DNA of 64,000 nt from Prevotella sp. (lineage in GTDB: Bacteria > Bacteroidota > Bacteroidia > Bacteroidales > Bacteroidaceae): assembly GCA_017449675.1 (NCBI GenBank), contig JAFTFG010000003.1:1-64000 (forward strand). The letters run 5' to 3'. Shown piece after piece: positions 24,385-34,900 of the stretch. The first letter of the stretch is position 1. Each line of letters begins with the position of its first letter. The notes beneath the pieces were generated by a model. It was not told the DNA's origin. It made no database searches and worked only from the letters and a program-made list of their open reading frames with translations. Both the position numbers and the translations under genes were made by a program.

Positions 24385-25257
24385 TCAATACTCCACATAC
24401 GGTTCAAGCCTGCGGAAATCTTCGTCAGTGAAATCACTGGATAAACGGAGTTCCCGCAGGTTTTTTATGGTGCCATGCAGTCGACGGTAGTCAGTAATTG
24501 CTTTCGCCTGATAGAAATTGATATAAGGATGACGACGCAGTTGTTGCAGGGTGAGTTTATTGACATTCAACTTCCTGGGAGCAGCGTTCTCTATCTCGAA
24601 ATATTTCTTTGCTTCTGACGGGAAACCGTCGATTTCATCGAGTTGATTAACATCCACAAAGCCACCCAGCAACTGCCCATAGTGATGAATCTCCTTGGCG
24701 TAATATGATCCGATACCAGGTACCTTACGCAACAATATGGTATCGGCAATATTCAGAATGATGTGTTCACCCTCCCGGATCTTTTGAGCATAGTGTGAAC
24801 TGTCCTTTCTATTTTTACTATAGTGACTATCGTTACTATAGTTCCTATCCTCTCCCACTAAGGTAGCGGCAGGAAGATAATCAGAGGAGATACGGATATA
24901 CGGTTCTAACCGCCGATAGTCCTTCACAGTAAGTCCATAAAGGCGTGCAAAGTCCTCTTTCCGATGATACACTCCACCCTTTGCCCTATAACGATAGATA
25001 TTTCTTACCTGCCATGGCTGTAACCCTAACCGAAGCAACTGAGTTGAGTCCGCCGTATTCGGATCGAAGAAGAAGGTCTCTGGTTGCTGCAATGAGGACA
25101 CTGCATAGGGGATTCTAGAACTCCTAGTATTTCTAGTTCTCCTAGTTTCCCTAGAAACACTATCATTACCCTCCCCTCCCAACAGGAAGATAGCCACCAA
25201 AGTGACTATTCCGACCAACAAGAGGGCCATTAGTACTCGGCGGTCACTACGATTCAT
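24385..25257 (-). CDS. Membrane-anchored helix-hairpin-helix protein (ComEA-like)
   Basis: A 290-residue protein with one N-terminal membrane helix (VLMALLLVGIVTLVAIFLLGG), a low-complexity Arg/Thr/Ser linker and three helix-hairpin-helix segments. These are FDPNTADSTQLLRLGLQPWQVRNI (about residues 65-88), LNIADTILLRKVPGIGSYYAKEI (about 172-194) and LNVNKLTLQQLRRHPYINFYQAKAI (about 235-258). Such folds bind DNA non-specifically; ComEA uses one for transformation DNA. Bacteroidales carry these longer three-HhH versions with no proven role. Its ATG overlaps the preceding transporter stop by 4 bp, so it is translationally coupled to it. The linker is encoded by a 9-bp minisatellite and the region near 24815-24841 holds another short repeat. 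Confidence 0.75.
   Translation of the reverse strand: MNRSDRRVLMALLLVGIVTLVAIFLLGGEGNDSVSRETRRTRNTRSSRIPYAVSSLQQPETFFFDPNTADSTQLLRLGLQPWQVRNIYRYRAKGGVYHRKEDFARLYGLTVKDYRRLEPYIRISSDYLPAATLVGEDRNYSNDSHYSKNRKDSSHYAQKIREGEHIILNIADTILLRKVPGIGSYYAKEIHHYGQLLGGFVDVNQLDEIDGFPSEAKKYFEIENAAPRKLNVNKLTLQQLRRHPYINFYQAKAITDYRRLHGTIKNLRELRLSSDFTDEDFRRLEPYVEY
25114..25158 (-). repeat. Coding 9-bp minisatellite (CTAG every 9 bp)
   Basis: CTAG occurs at 25115, 25124, 25133, 25142 and 25151, exactly every 9 bp, giving five diverged copies of one unit. It encodes the linker SRETRRTRNTRSSR of the helix-hairpin-helix protein, so gain or loss of a unit keeps frame and changes the linker by three residues. Confidence 0.8.
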
Positions 25258-26609
25258 ACAAGCCCCAGTTGGTGAAGGAAAATAAGAATAATACAGAATG
25301 GACAGAGATAACGTACGGCAAAAAGATAAACCGTGAATAGTTGTCCTTTGAGAGTTCCATTATTAGTATACTCATCGAAGACCATCTTGCGGGGGATATA
25401 CCAGCCTACGAAGAGGCAGGTGAGCATCGCTCCCGTAGGTAACAGGATATTTGCCGTGAGCATATCACAGAAATCCATCAGCGAATAGCCCATGACCAAC
25501 AGATCAGGACAGGCTCCCACAGACAGGGAACAGAAGATACAAATGATAGAAGTGACAATGGTCAGGATCCAGGCAGACTTCTTCCTAGGCAGTCGGAATT
25601 CCTCTGTGAAGAAAGCGGTTCCAATCTCATGCATGGAAATGGTAGAGGTTAGGGCAGCAAACACCAAAAGGGCATAGAACATTAAACTGACAATATAGCC
25701 TGCCATAGGAATTCCACCAAAAGCCTGTTGGAAAACGTTAGGTAGCGTAATAAAAATCAAAGAGGGACCACTATCCGGGCTCACCCCTACTGAGAAGGCG
25801 GCAGGAAAGATCATGAGTCCAGAGAGAATGGCTATCAATGTGTCGAGCAAGGCAATCTGTCCTGCTGAACGCAACAGATTGGTCTCTTTGGAGAAATAAC
25901 TGGCATAGGTACACAGACATGCCGTCCCCAATGACAAGGAGAAGAATGCCTGACCAAGGGCATCCAGCAATACACTGCCAGACAATTTAGAAAAGTCGGG
26001 TTGGAGCAAGAACCGTATCCCTCCCATTGCCCCTGGCAACAGACAGGATGCAACCACCAAAATCAACAGTAATAGCAGAAGCAGGGGCATCAACAGTTTC
26101 GAAGCGCGCTCAATACCTTTCCGCACTCCTCGTACGATGACACCATGAGTAATCAAGATAAACACCACTCCCCAGATAGTGGGCTTGAAAGGATCTGCCG
26201 AGAAAGTCATAAAATAATTCTTAACATCATCTGCATCTCCGTTAACCTGACCAATCAGGGAGGCCCACAAGTATTGCAAGCACCACCCAGCAACTACCGC
26301 ATAGAAACCTAAGATAATCGTCGAAGTGAGAATACCCAGATAACCTACCAACTTCCACGGACGACCTTTCGATAGGACATCATAGGCTTTGGCTGCATTC
26401 GCCTGAGCATGACGACCTACGATAAACTCGCTCACCATACCCGGTATTCCAAGCATCAGGATGCATCCGATATAAATCAGAATAAAGGCTGCCCCTCCAT
26501 TCTCACCCGCCATATAAGGAAAGCGCCACACATTACCCAGTCCTACCGCAGAACCGGCTGTGGCCAAAACAATACCTATCTTACTGCCAAAGTTTCCTCG
26601 CTCACTCAT
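25254..26609 (-). CDS. Sodium-dependent transporter, SNF/NSS family (copy 2)
   Basis: A 451-residue membrane protein beginning MSERGNFGSKIGIVLATAGSA and continuing GLGNVWRFPYMAGENGG, the helix-1 sodium/substrate site of the neurotransmitter:sodium symporter family. About 11 hydrophobic helices follow. Prokaryotic members import amino acids or related compounds with Na+; the substrate here is unknown. It begins 3 bp after the stop of a clear paralogue (26613-27986), and its own stop overlaps the start of the helix-hairpin-helix gene. The two copies differ throughout but keep the same landmarks (AAFSVGVSPDSGPSLIFITL is identical), so this is an older tandem duplication. Confidence 0.92.
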   Translation of the reverse strand: MSERGNFGSKIGIVLATAGSAVGLGNVWRFPYMAGENGGAAFILIYIGCILMLGIPGMVSEFIVGRHAQANAAKAYDVLSKGRPWKLVGYLGILTSTIILGFYAVVAGWCLQYLWASLIGQVNGDADDVKNYFMTFSADPFKPTIWGVVFILITHGVIVRGVRKGIERASKLLMPLLLLLLLILVVASCLLPGAMGGIRFLLQPDFSKLSGSVLLDALGQAFFSLSLGTACLCTYASYFSKETNLLRSAGQIALLDTLIAILSGLMIFPAAFSVGVSPDSGPSLIFITLPNVFQQAFGGIPMAGYIVSLMFYALLVFAALTSTISMHEIGTAFFTEEFRLPRKKSAWILTIVTSIICIFCSLSVGACPDLLVMGYSLMDFCDMLTANILLPTGAMLTCLFVGWYIPRKMVFDEYTNNGTLKGQLFTVYLFAVRYLCPFCIILIFLHQLGLV

Positions 26610-26612
26610 ATC

Positions 26613-27986
26613 TTATCCCTTCAAGAATCCCAACTGATGGAGGAAAATCAACAAAATGGCTAATGGACACACATATTTCACCAAAAACAGGAAGAGATGG
26701 AAGAGGTGGATATAACCAGCACTCTTTAGAGATCCTCTATTGGTAAACTCGTCCCTGACAATATGATGAGGCACGAACCAACCGATAAATATACAGGTAA
26801 GGAATCCCACAATAGGAAGGAAGACCTGACCAGTGATGAAATCAAACCAATCGAAAAGCGACTTCCCCAAAAAGGCCAGCCCCTCTACTGCTCCTAATGA
26901 CAATGAACAGAAAGCACCGATAATGGATGTTGTGATAGTGACTATCAATGCTGCCTGCTTTCTACTGATCCTCATCTCCTCATGGATAAAGGCTGTGCTT
27001 ACCTCATGCAGCGACATCAGTGAGGTAAGGGCTGCCAACGACAATAAGACAAAAAACAGCAAGGAGATACAATAGCCTACCAGTGGCATACTGCTGAAAG
27101 CCTGTTGGAACACATTTGGTAGCGTGATAAAAATCAAAGAGGGGCCACTGTCCGGACTCACACCTACAGAAAAAGCAGCAGGGAATATCATGAGACCTGC
27201 AAGAATAGCCACTAAACAGTCGATCAGGGCTATCTGCGAAGCCGACTTCGTCAGATTGGTGTAGTGGGAGAAATAACTGGCATAGGTACACAGACATCCC
27301 ATTGCAATACTTAACGAATAAAAACTCTGTCCCAAAGCACCTAAGAAAACGTCACCTGTGAATTTCGACATGTCGGGTTTGAATAGGAACTCTATCCCTT
27401 TGTCTGCATTAGGCAACATACAGGAAGCACCGACGATAATCAGTAACAATATAAATAAGGTGGGCATCAAAAGTTTAGAGGCACGCTCAATACCATCCCT
27501 CACCCCATGCTCGATGATCAGATAGGTGATACCTAAGATAATGACCGTCCACAGCACAGGCTTCACAGGATCTGTCGACAATTCCGTAAAATAGGTCTTA
27601 AAATACTCCGGATCACCTTGTAGATGACCTATAAGTGAAGCCCAAATATACTGGAGGCACCATCCGCTGACCACCGCATAATAACCAGTAATCAAAAAAC
27701 CTGTCAACACCCCCATATAACCAATCAAGGCCCAAGGGGTACCACCTGCTAGTTTACGATAGGCACGTGCCGTATTTGCCTGTCCATAACGACCAACGAT
27801 AAACTCACTAATCATACAGGGAATACCCAACAGCACCACACACATCACATATATCATGATAAACACGGCTCCACCATTCTCCCCTGTCATATAAGGGAAA
27901 CGCCACACATTACCCAGTCCTACCGCAGAACCGGCTGTAGCGAGAATCACGCCAAGTTTACTTCCAAAGTTTGCTCTCTCTGCCAT
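26613..27986 (-). CDS. Sodium-dependent transporter, SNF/NSS family (copy 1)
   Basis: A 457-residue paralogue of the next gene, with GLGNVWRFPYMTGENGG in helix 1 and AAFSVGVSPDSGPSLIFITL in the helix 7-8 region. It should import an amino acid or similar solute with sodium. It is the first gene of a three-gene operon (two transporters, then the helix-hairpin-helix protein). Its promoter region is shared with the divergent VanZ-like gene. That both copies are kept suggests different substrates or affinities. Confidence 0.92.
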   Translation of the reverse strand: MAERANFGSKLGVILATAGSAVGLGNVWRFPYMTGENGGAVFIMIYVMCVVLLGIPCMISEFIVGRYGQANTARAYRKLAGGTPWALIGYMGVLTGFLITGYYAVVSGWCLQYIWASLIGHLQGDPEYFKTYFTELSTDPVKPVLWTVIILGITYLIIEHGVRDGIERASKLLMPTLFILLLIIVGASCMLPNADKGIEFLFKPDMSKFTGDVFLGALGQSFYSLSIAMGCLCTYASYFSHYTNLTKSASQIALIDCLVAILAGLMIFPAAFSVGVSPDSGPSLIFITLPNVFQQAFSSMPLVGYCISLLFFVLLSLAALTSLMSLHEVSTAFIHEEMRISRKQAALIVTITTSIIGAFCSLSLGAVEGLAFLGKSLFDWFDFITGQVFLPIVGFLTCIFIGWFVPHHIVRDEFTNRGSLKSAGYIHLFHLFLFLVKYVCPLAILLIFLHQLGFLKG

Positions 27987-28005
27987 AATATCTTTGTTTT
28001 CGCTT

Positions 28006-28035
28006 GCAAAAGTATAAAATATTTCTTACTTTTGC
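28006..28035. promoter_or_regulatory. Symmetric divergent promoter pair
   Basis: GCAAAAGTA (28006-28014) and TACTTTTGC (28027-28035) form a perfect 9-bp inverted repeat with a 12-nt spacer. Each arm is a -7 box (TACTTTTG) for one of the diverging genes. For the plus gene CTTG at 28003-28006 stands 20 nt upstream; no good -33 box is seen for the minus gene. The two promoters overlap, so polymerase should not occupy both at once. Confidence 0.6.
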
Positions 28036-28053
28036 ACCCAAATTAACAGTAAA

Positions 28054-28473
28054 ATGCAGGAAATCAAACATTTTGTAAGAAAATACCCATTTTCCATTCT
28101 CTGTATCATCCTCATCTGGATACTATCTCTTATACCCTTTTTCCCGGAGACTCCCCTTGACGATGTACAGTTTATCGATAAATGGACCCACCTGGTGATG
28201 TATGGGGGTACCTGCTCCGTCATCTGGTGGGAATACCTCCGTCAGCATACCTCCATAGACAAGCAAAAACTCTTCCTCTTAGCATGGCTTACACCTATCC
28301 TTATGAGCGGTGTTATTGAACTCCTACAGGAATACTGTACCACCACACGAGGTGGAGAGTGGTTCGACTTTGCTGCAAACGCCACAGGAGTCACCCTTGC
28401 CGTTATTGTAGGACTAGTACTCTGCTATATCAAATCGCTCAATAAAAATACTCGTCACAATTCCTTGCTCTGA
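28054..28473 (+). CDS. VanZ-like small membrane protein
   Basis: A 139-residue protein with about four membrane helices and the VanZ-family landmarks FIDKWTHLVMYGG near residue 42 and SGVIELLQEYCTTTRGGEWFDFAANATGV near residues 90-118. VanZ-like proteins are membrane proteins named from teicoplanin resistance; most members have unknown function, and housekeeping copies are common in Bacteroidales, so resistance should not be assumed. The last 60 bp overlap the 3' end of the convergent thioredoxin-like gene. Confidence 0.85.
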   Translation: MQEIKHFVRKYPFSILCIILIWILSLIPFFPETPLDDVQFIDKWTHLVMYGGTCSVIWWEYLRQHTSIDKQKLFLLAWLTPILMSGVIELLQEYCTTTRGGEWFDFAANATGVTLAVIVGLVLCYIKSLNKNTRHNSLL

Positions 28474-28908
28474 GACGAAATAAACACGAGGAATAACTGA
28501 CGAGGCAAACAAGTCAAAGACCCTTTGGTCCTGCTGTGCCGAATAAGGTATTTGTAGTCCGTATTCTTCCCAGAAGGGAGCAACGGTATCTTCCCCTTCA
28601 CCACGACTGATGGCTATCATCTGGAAATTGACATCGTCCCTATGACGTATGTAGTAATCATTCAGTTTTGGTAACTCCCGTTGGCAGTCAGGACACCATG
28701 TATTAAAAAACACAATGACGCTCTCACCAGTCAGGTGAGCCGTAGAGAATGTGCTACGACCGGCATCTGTTACCATTTCAACAGAAAATGACGGAACCCG
28801 GTCCCCCACCTTTACTCGTTCAATGACCTCATCTTCCTCATGAATACTATTGCACCCCATGACAATGAGGCACAATAGTATCATACATATGACATTACTC
28901 TTATTCAT
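28414..28908 (-). CDS. TlpA/ResA-like thioredoxin-fold lipoprotein
   Basis: A 164-residue protein from MNKSNVICMILLCLI (28908); the frame is open to a Met at 28929 but the lipoprotein signal with lipobox IVMGC fits the shorter start. The thioredoxin domain contains FFNTWCPDCQRELPKL, a CxxC active site near residue 75, and the cis-Pro segment SVIPRVYFV. Such proteins are anchored in a membrane on the periplasmic side and reduce or shuffle disulfides. It overlaps the stop of the giant surface protein by 8 bp and is the last gene of the fimbrial/adhesin operon, so it may help fold the Cys-containing repeats of the large proteins. It overlaps the VanZ-like gene tail-to-tail by 60 bp. Confidence 0.82.
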   Translation of the reverse strand: MNKSNVICMILLCLIVMGCNSIHEEDEVIERVKVGDRVPSFSVEMVTDAGRSTFSTAHLTGESVIVFFNTWCPDCQRELPKLNDYYIRHRDDVNFQMIAISRGEGEDTVAPFWEEYGLQIPYSAQQDQRVFDLFASSVIPRVYFVSEQGIVTSIFIERFDIAEY

Positions 28909-31900
28909 TCTTTTTACCAATCTGTACATGGGTATTGCCCGTCACCTCCGCATTATTACCACCACCGTAGACATTGCCTCGGATATCGACACCAACAACA
29001 GTCTTCTTCTCGTAGTAGGTGATATCTTCATCAAACGTAGTTCCAGCAGGTATATATTCGTATGGTTTATCTATCGTACCTTCCCCGTCAAGAACGAAAT
29101 ATGTTCCCTCAGCGAAATTCTCAGATGTAGGAGCAGGCACCGCCACCTCGTACACCTCTTCCTCTGTGCCGATATTGACATAGGTATCACCTTTAACTGG
29201 TGCGGCGTTACCACCTCCGAAGACGTTGTTGATGGCACCTATCTTATTCTTGGTGTGGGCAGGGATGACTACCTCATGCCCATCAATCGTCTTGGTCTTG
29301 CCTTTAAATCCTGTAGTATTGAAATCTCCCGTAGTAGGATAAGTATTAGGAGTACCCACTACCTCATTGATGTTCACCACAGGACTACCCACCATCACTG
29401 CTGTTTCACCATAGCCGCCGCCATAGATAGTACCGATACTGGTAAACGACTTGACATTCACCAGCGGGTCAGCAAACAATTGAGAGCTGGAGTATGGAGT
29501 CTCGGGAGTGGAGACAGCAGAACCGTCGCTAAGTGATGTCCTTATCGTGTAATCAGGTTCTTCAATAGTACCCATATTCTTATAGCCAAAGACTGAATAG
29601 GGAGCCTGGTTGCCACCGCCATACAACTCACCGATGATAATCGGCTTACAGCCTATTTCGCTTATATTCACCGTTATGGAACCATTAATCGTACCACTCT
29701 TATTGTTGCCACCAAACACACGGTCGAAAGTACCATTAGTAATATTCAGCGTCACATCACCTTGAATGTCTGCCGCCTCAGCACCACCATATGCAGCATT
29801 CAATCCTGGGATACACGACATCAGCAACTTCGCCTCTGCATCCATCGGTGCACTCTTGCCACCACCGTAAGCCTCATCGACACAGAAAGCACAACTTTCA
29901 GCATCCTCCAACATCGTCACTGCGGTCTGACGTACATTACCCTTCGTGTTAGAGCCGCCAAAAACACGGTGAATCGTTCCACCATAAATGTTAACCGAAG
30001 CCTTACCGGTACCATAGACATACGAGTCTGTAAATACAGTTTGCTGTCTCTTTGCTTTTGTATCGTAAGTAGACTCCACTGTTGAGTAATCATAGAATCC
30101 CACGTTGGCACCGGGGTTGGGCTTCGTGACACCGTCCTTAACGACATCGTCCTTACCATTACCGCCGCCGAAGACTTCCTCTATCTCAAAAGTGCCGTTG
30201 ATGGTCAGACTTGTTGCCGGTGTTGAGGCAGCATTACCGCCGCCATACACCTGTTGGATACTCGTCCTTTCACAACCATTAATAACAACCTCCGTCGTTC
30301 CTGTATCAAGGTTTTTCGGAGAATATGCAGCCATATTGCCACCGCCATAAACAGCTTTCACGTCATATTCGCCCTTTGTCTTGGCATCCTCCACAGCAGC
30401 TTTGTAACCGTCTTGTCCCTCGGTGCCAGTGGCCGCAGTATTAGCAATCTGCGATTTCCCTTTATGCTGCGTGCCATAGATATTCACTTTAACAGTGCCT
30501 TCGGGCGAGCTGTTCACGTTGTTACAGCCAAAGATACTACCAACTACAGCACAACCTTTCTTGTCATTCGCCACTACATTATCCACTGCAGTACCGTTCA
30601 GGTTAACTGTAACATTCTTCGATAAACCAAGTTTGGCAGCAAACTCCTCAGTCACGCCAGCATCAGCATCCGCATTCGTTCCCATGCATCCGCCATAGAC
30701 GTTCTGCTCGATGGTGCCGCCAGTGAGGTTGACTGTAATGCATCCATGGTCGTTACCATCCTGCATCTTGCCATAATTGGAATCGCCAGCATTTGCAAAG
30801 TAGGTACCAACGGATGCTATTTGTCCTCCTCCGTAGACAGAGCCCAAGATGGAACCTCCAAGTATGTCCAAGGTAACATTGCCACCAACCACACCAGCAG
30901 TCAGTGCCGTAGAAGCACCTTGTCCGCCACCAAACACATTGCCGTTGTCGCCAGAAGTGTTAATGCAACCAATCACAGGGCCGGACTTTGTCGTTTTTTC
31001 ATCGACGGTCGTTTCCTTTCCAATAGTCATCTTGACATTGTCCGTCACGTGACCATCCTCACCACCACCATAGACGGAGCCGTAGATGATACCACCGGTA
31101 ACCTCCACTTCCACGTTGCCCACGTTGGTGCTGGTGTTGAAGTAAGTGCGCGGGTCACCCTTGCCGCCACCAAAGAGATGGCCTATCATGGGATTGGCCT
31201 CTATCTGTTCCTTCGTACGTGGCACACCGATGGTACCACCCGACATCTTCACCGTGCTTTTACCTTTTACGTCGGTATACTCATTGGCACCATAGACGTT
31301 GGACAGGATATGACCGCCCTTGATTTCTACCAAGGTGTTGCCGCCCACCCAGCCTGCCGAGCGAACCCATCCGTAGCCTGTGCCATCCTCTTTCTCGTAA
31401 GGATAGTAGCCGGAGCCACCACCAAACACGCAGCCAATCCACGTCTTACCGTCAGAAGCGTTTGCTGTGCTACCGTGGGCGAATTCATCAGGTATATCCG
31501 TTGCAGTACCATAATATTTATCGTAGTACGGGTCGTATGTATCATAAACCGTTTTACCATCTACCACCTTTCCGTATGGGAAGGTTGAGCACGGCGCAAG
31601 AGAAGTAGTGACAGCCGTTTCGGACGGGTCAACAAACTGTTCATTTGTATAGGGTTTAGGCTTACCGCCTTCTGTCTGGCCTGCTCCTACACCGATCTGA
31701 CAGTTACCCTCTATCGTTACGTGCGTATTATCCAGCACACGACCGAACTCACCACCGCCAATGATGGACTCTAGGATGAAGGCCGTGCCGCCGATGGTCA
31801 CATCTGTGCTGCCTACGTAAGTCTTAAAGTGCGTGTCAGGGTGTGTTGCCGGGTCCTCTATCAGACCACAGCCGCCGCCCCATACCCAGCCTTCGGGAAC

Positions 31901-34900
31901 AGGGCCGCCCTCAGAGGCAGGCCTTGTCATACCCTGTGTAGCCACCTCTATGGGGCCAATCTGGCCGCCAGTAACACTAACCGTACATTTACCAGTGCCT
32001 CCTTCACATGACATAGGCATGCCAATACAGCCATCATGAGCAGGATGAGAGCCAAAGACTGTTACATCGGCTTCAGCCGTAGACCTTGTGAATGTTCCTA
32101 CCGAGCCGGAAAGTCCACCACCAAAGATTCCGTTGAAGACATAACCGCCCGTCATCGTTACATTGGTATTGCCAAGCACATCGGCCTCGCAGCCACCACC
32201 GTAGACACTATAATGCACGGAGCCGCCACTGATGCTGACGTTTGTGTCATGTTCAACCACACCTAGATTACCACCGCCAAAAACACTACCATTCGAGGCT
32301 CTACCCTGACCTTCTTCGCCAATCATTCCGCCAGCAATAGAAACGGTAGTATTACCATTCACAGCAGATTCTTCACCACCGCCGTAAACGCTACCACCAA
32401 CTTCAGTACTACCCTCTATATTCAGTGTAGCATTGCCCGTTACAGTACCAAGGTCTTCAAGAGAAACGGTAGTATAGCAATACCACTTTCCATCGTACTG
32501 AAATGCAGGCTTACTGGTGTCAACACCATCAGGGATAACGACACCTGCAGGAGAAACCACATTGGTTGTAGGGTTCTTATAGCACCATGTATATTGTCTA
32601 ATATCATTCCCATCTTTCAAATAGCCGACACTTCCATTATGACATACACCAGAGGCATCACGATAAGGGAATGACACTTTTGTCTTGTCGTGAACAGGGA
32701 ACGATGGTATAGAAGCAGAAAAGCCTGCACCAAAAACACTGCCCATGACGGTACAGTCAGTAAGCGTGGATGTGACATCGCCACTGACATTAGCCAAGTT
32801 GCCGCCACCATAGAAATTGTGCTTAAATGTACAATCTGATAAAGTATTGGTAACATTACCTGTAGAGGTGACTCCAAACTGTGCCCAATGACGGTAACTA
32901 CGAGCCACAGCAGATTTGTCGATACCATTAGACTGATTAAATACCTCAAACTCAAATTCTGCATGATAGCCTTTGCTGGCATCGTAGGTGGCTGTTGCAT
33001 TTTGTCCAGAGATAGGAGTAAAACTGCTCCATCCATAAGTATTTCCGCTCCACGTGCTTTCACTAGGCATATCATCAGGAGTTTCATCTTTAATCTGTTC
33101 ACGATACAGATTCGTACCGCCATTGCCTCCACCGTAGTATTGATTGAAGACGGTGCCTTTGGCATTGGTGGTAACTGTCTGGCTGGTACCAACTTTAGGG
33201 CCACCACAATATTTTTCAAGTATAAGGCTATTGTTGATAGTGACGTTAATGCTTCCTGCTACAGGGTTGTTGGCATTGATACCACCACCGTAGAACTCGT
33301 CGATGACCGAGTGATCTATTTCGAAATAGACACTATTCCTTACCGCCTCCATACCGGCACCGGCCATTATGCCAAAGCGACCGCCATTGGTGTAACAGTG
33401 GGGGTTGTCGTTGTAGGCGTTGTTGGTGGTAACATCTGTACGGTATAGTCCTGAGAGATAGAATTCAGGGAATTCGCCACCCATAACGCTTACAGCACAA
33501 TGGCGTGCTCTCACATTATTATTACCTGCATGACTACCTGGAGTAAAGCGTTTCATCCAAACATGGCCACCCATGATAATATTCCTAGTAAAGGCAATCT
33601 CTGGCTTATTGGTATTGCCATGAGCAACGATCTGCTCAAACTCTCCTCCGTTGAATATTAATGGTTGCTGATGGTTGATATTGACCGATACGGACATATA
33701 TTCGAACTGGGTGGTGTGCATAAATGAGGTTTCGGTAATCTCGAAATGTCCTTGCGGAACCATGATACCGATAGCGTAGGCATAAGTATTATGACGCATG
33801 GTTAAACCCAGTTCTGGTATTGGAAGGAAGTCGAAACGGACTGGCATGATGGGACGACGGTCATAATTGCTACGCCATTGAAGGGGGAAACAGAAATCTG
33901 GCTCGTTGTCCATATCGAAGTCGGCACTCATGATGGTAAAACCACCCTTACCACTATTACCCAAGTCAATATCATTCTGGGCGTTCATCGGATAGTTGCC
34001 AACAAGTACCACGGCCTGATCATAAACATTGCAAGTTTTGTTTGTTTTAACAGCCGTCATCATCGTATTGAAGTCATCGTAGATAGAGATACTGTTGTAA
34101 GGCATAGTAGTGGACAATGTTCCTGCTGGTGTAAAAGCACGACCATAGTTCTTACTTTTGGTAACATCGACACGGTCAAGAGCATGACCTTTGCCATGCA
34201 GATAGAACGCAGTACCCCAATAGGCTTCAATTTCAATAGCAGTTACCCCCTCCGGCACATAGTAGTAGCCTCCTTGAGCAAAAGCACGGTTGCCGTTAGA
34301 ATCGTAAATATCTTTGGCTGTACTGTGACGGTCAGCATAGTTATAACCACTTTCCCAGTTGGCAACAAAACTATGGTAATCTGTAACTGTTCCATCTGTT
34401 GTGACTGAGGTAATCTTCCATGCAGTAACTACTTTATTGGTATAGTTACCATAATAACGAGTTAGGTGATTGTTGGAAGAGGGGTCTCCGAATACTTCAT
34501 TGTAGTAAGGCAACTGCACTTTAGCATAGCCGAAGTCACAGTTCAACGTATCCATATCAGTTACGACAACCTGATTCAAATCCCTGCTCTTCTCTGTTAA
34601 TCCAGTAAGAGTGCCTGGATATGAGCCAGTTTTTACGGTAATTTTTATCGTTCCAAGTTTCTTGCCTTCATAATCCTTCGCATTGGAACGATTGACCCAT
34701 CTTGCATCCTCAACGATACCATCGGCATCTGTGGCTTTAGGCCGCCAAGTTCTATCAGGATCAGGATTAATGATAGACGGATACTTACCCCACTCCTTCA
34801 AAATGGGATAAGGAGCGATACTTGGGTCGAGCACCCATTTAGCAATTCCTGTGCTCTTGACATCATCATCAGTGGGAGTTGTTCCGTTAGTTCCATTCAC

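Noticed and set aside
28054..28473. VanZ-like gene as glycopeptide resistance
   Set aside because: No other van genes are present and VanZ-like proteins are common in sensitive Bacteroidales; family name only.
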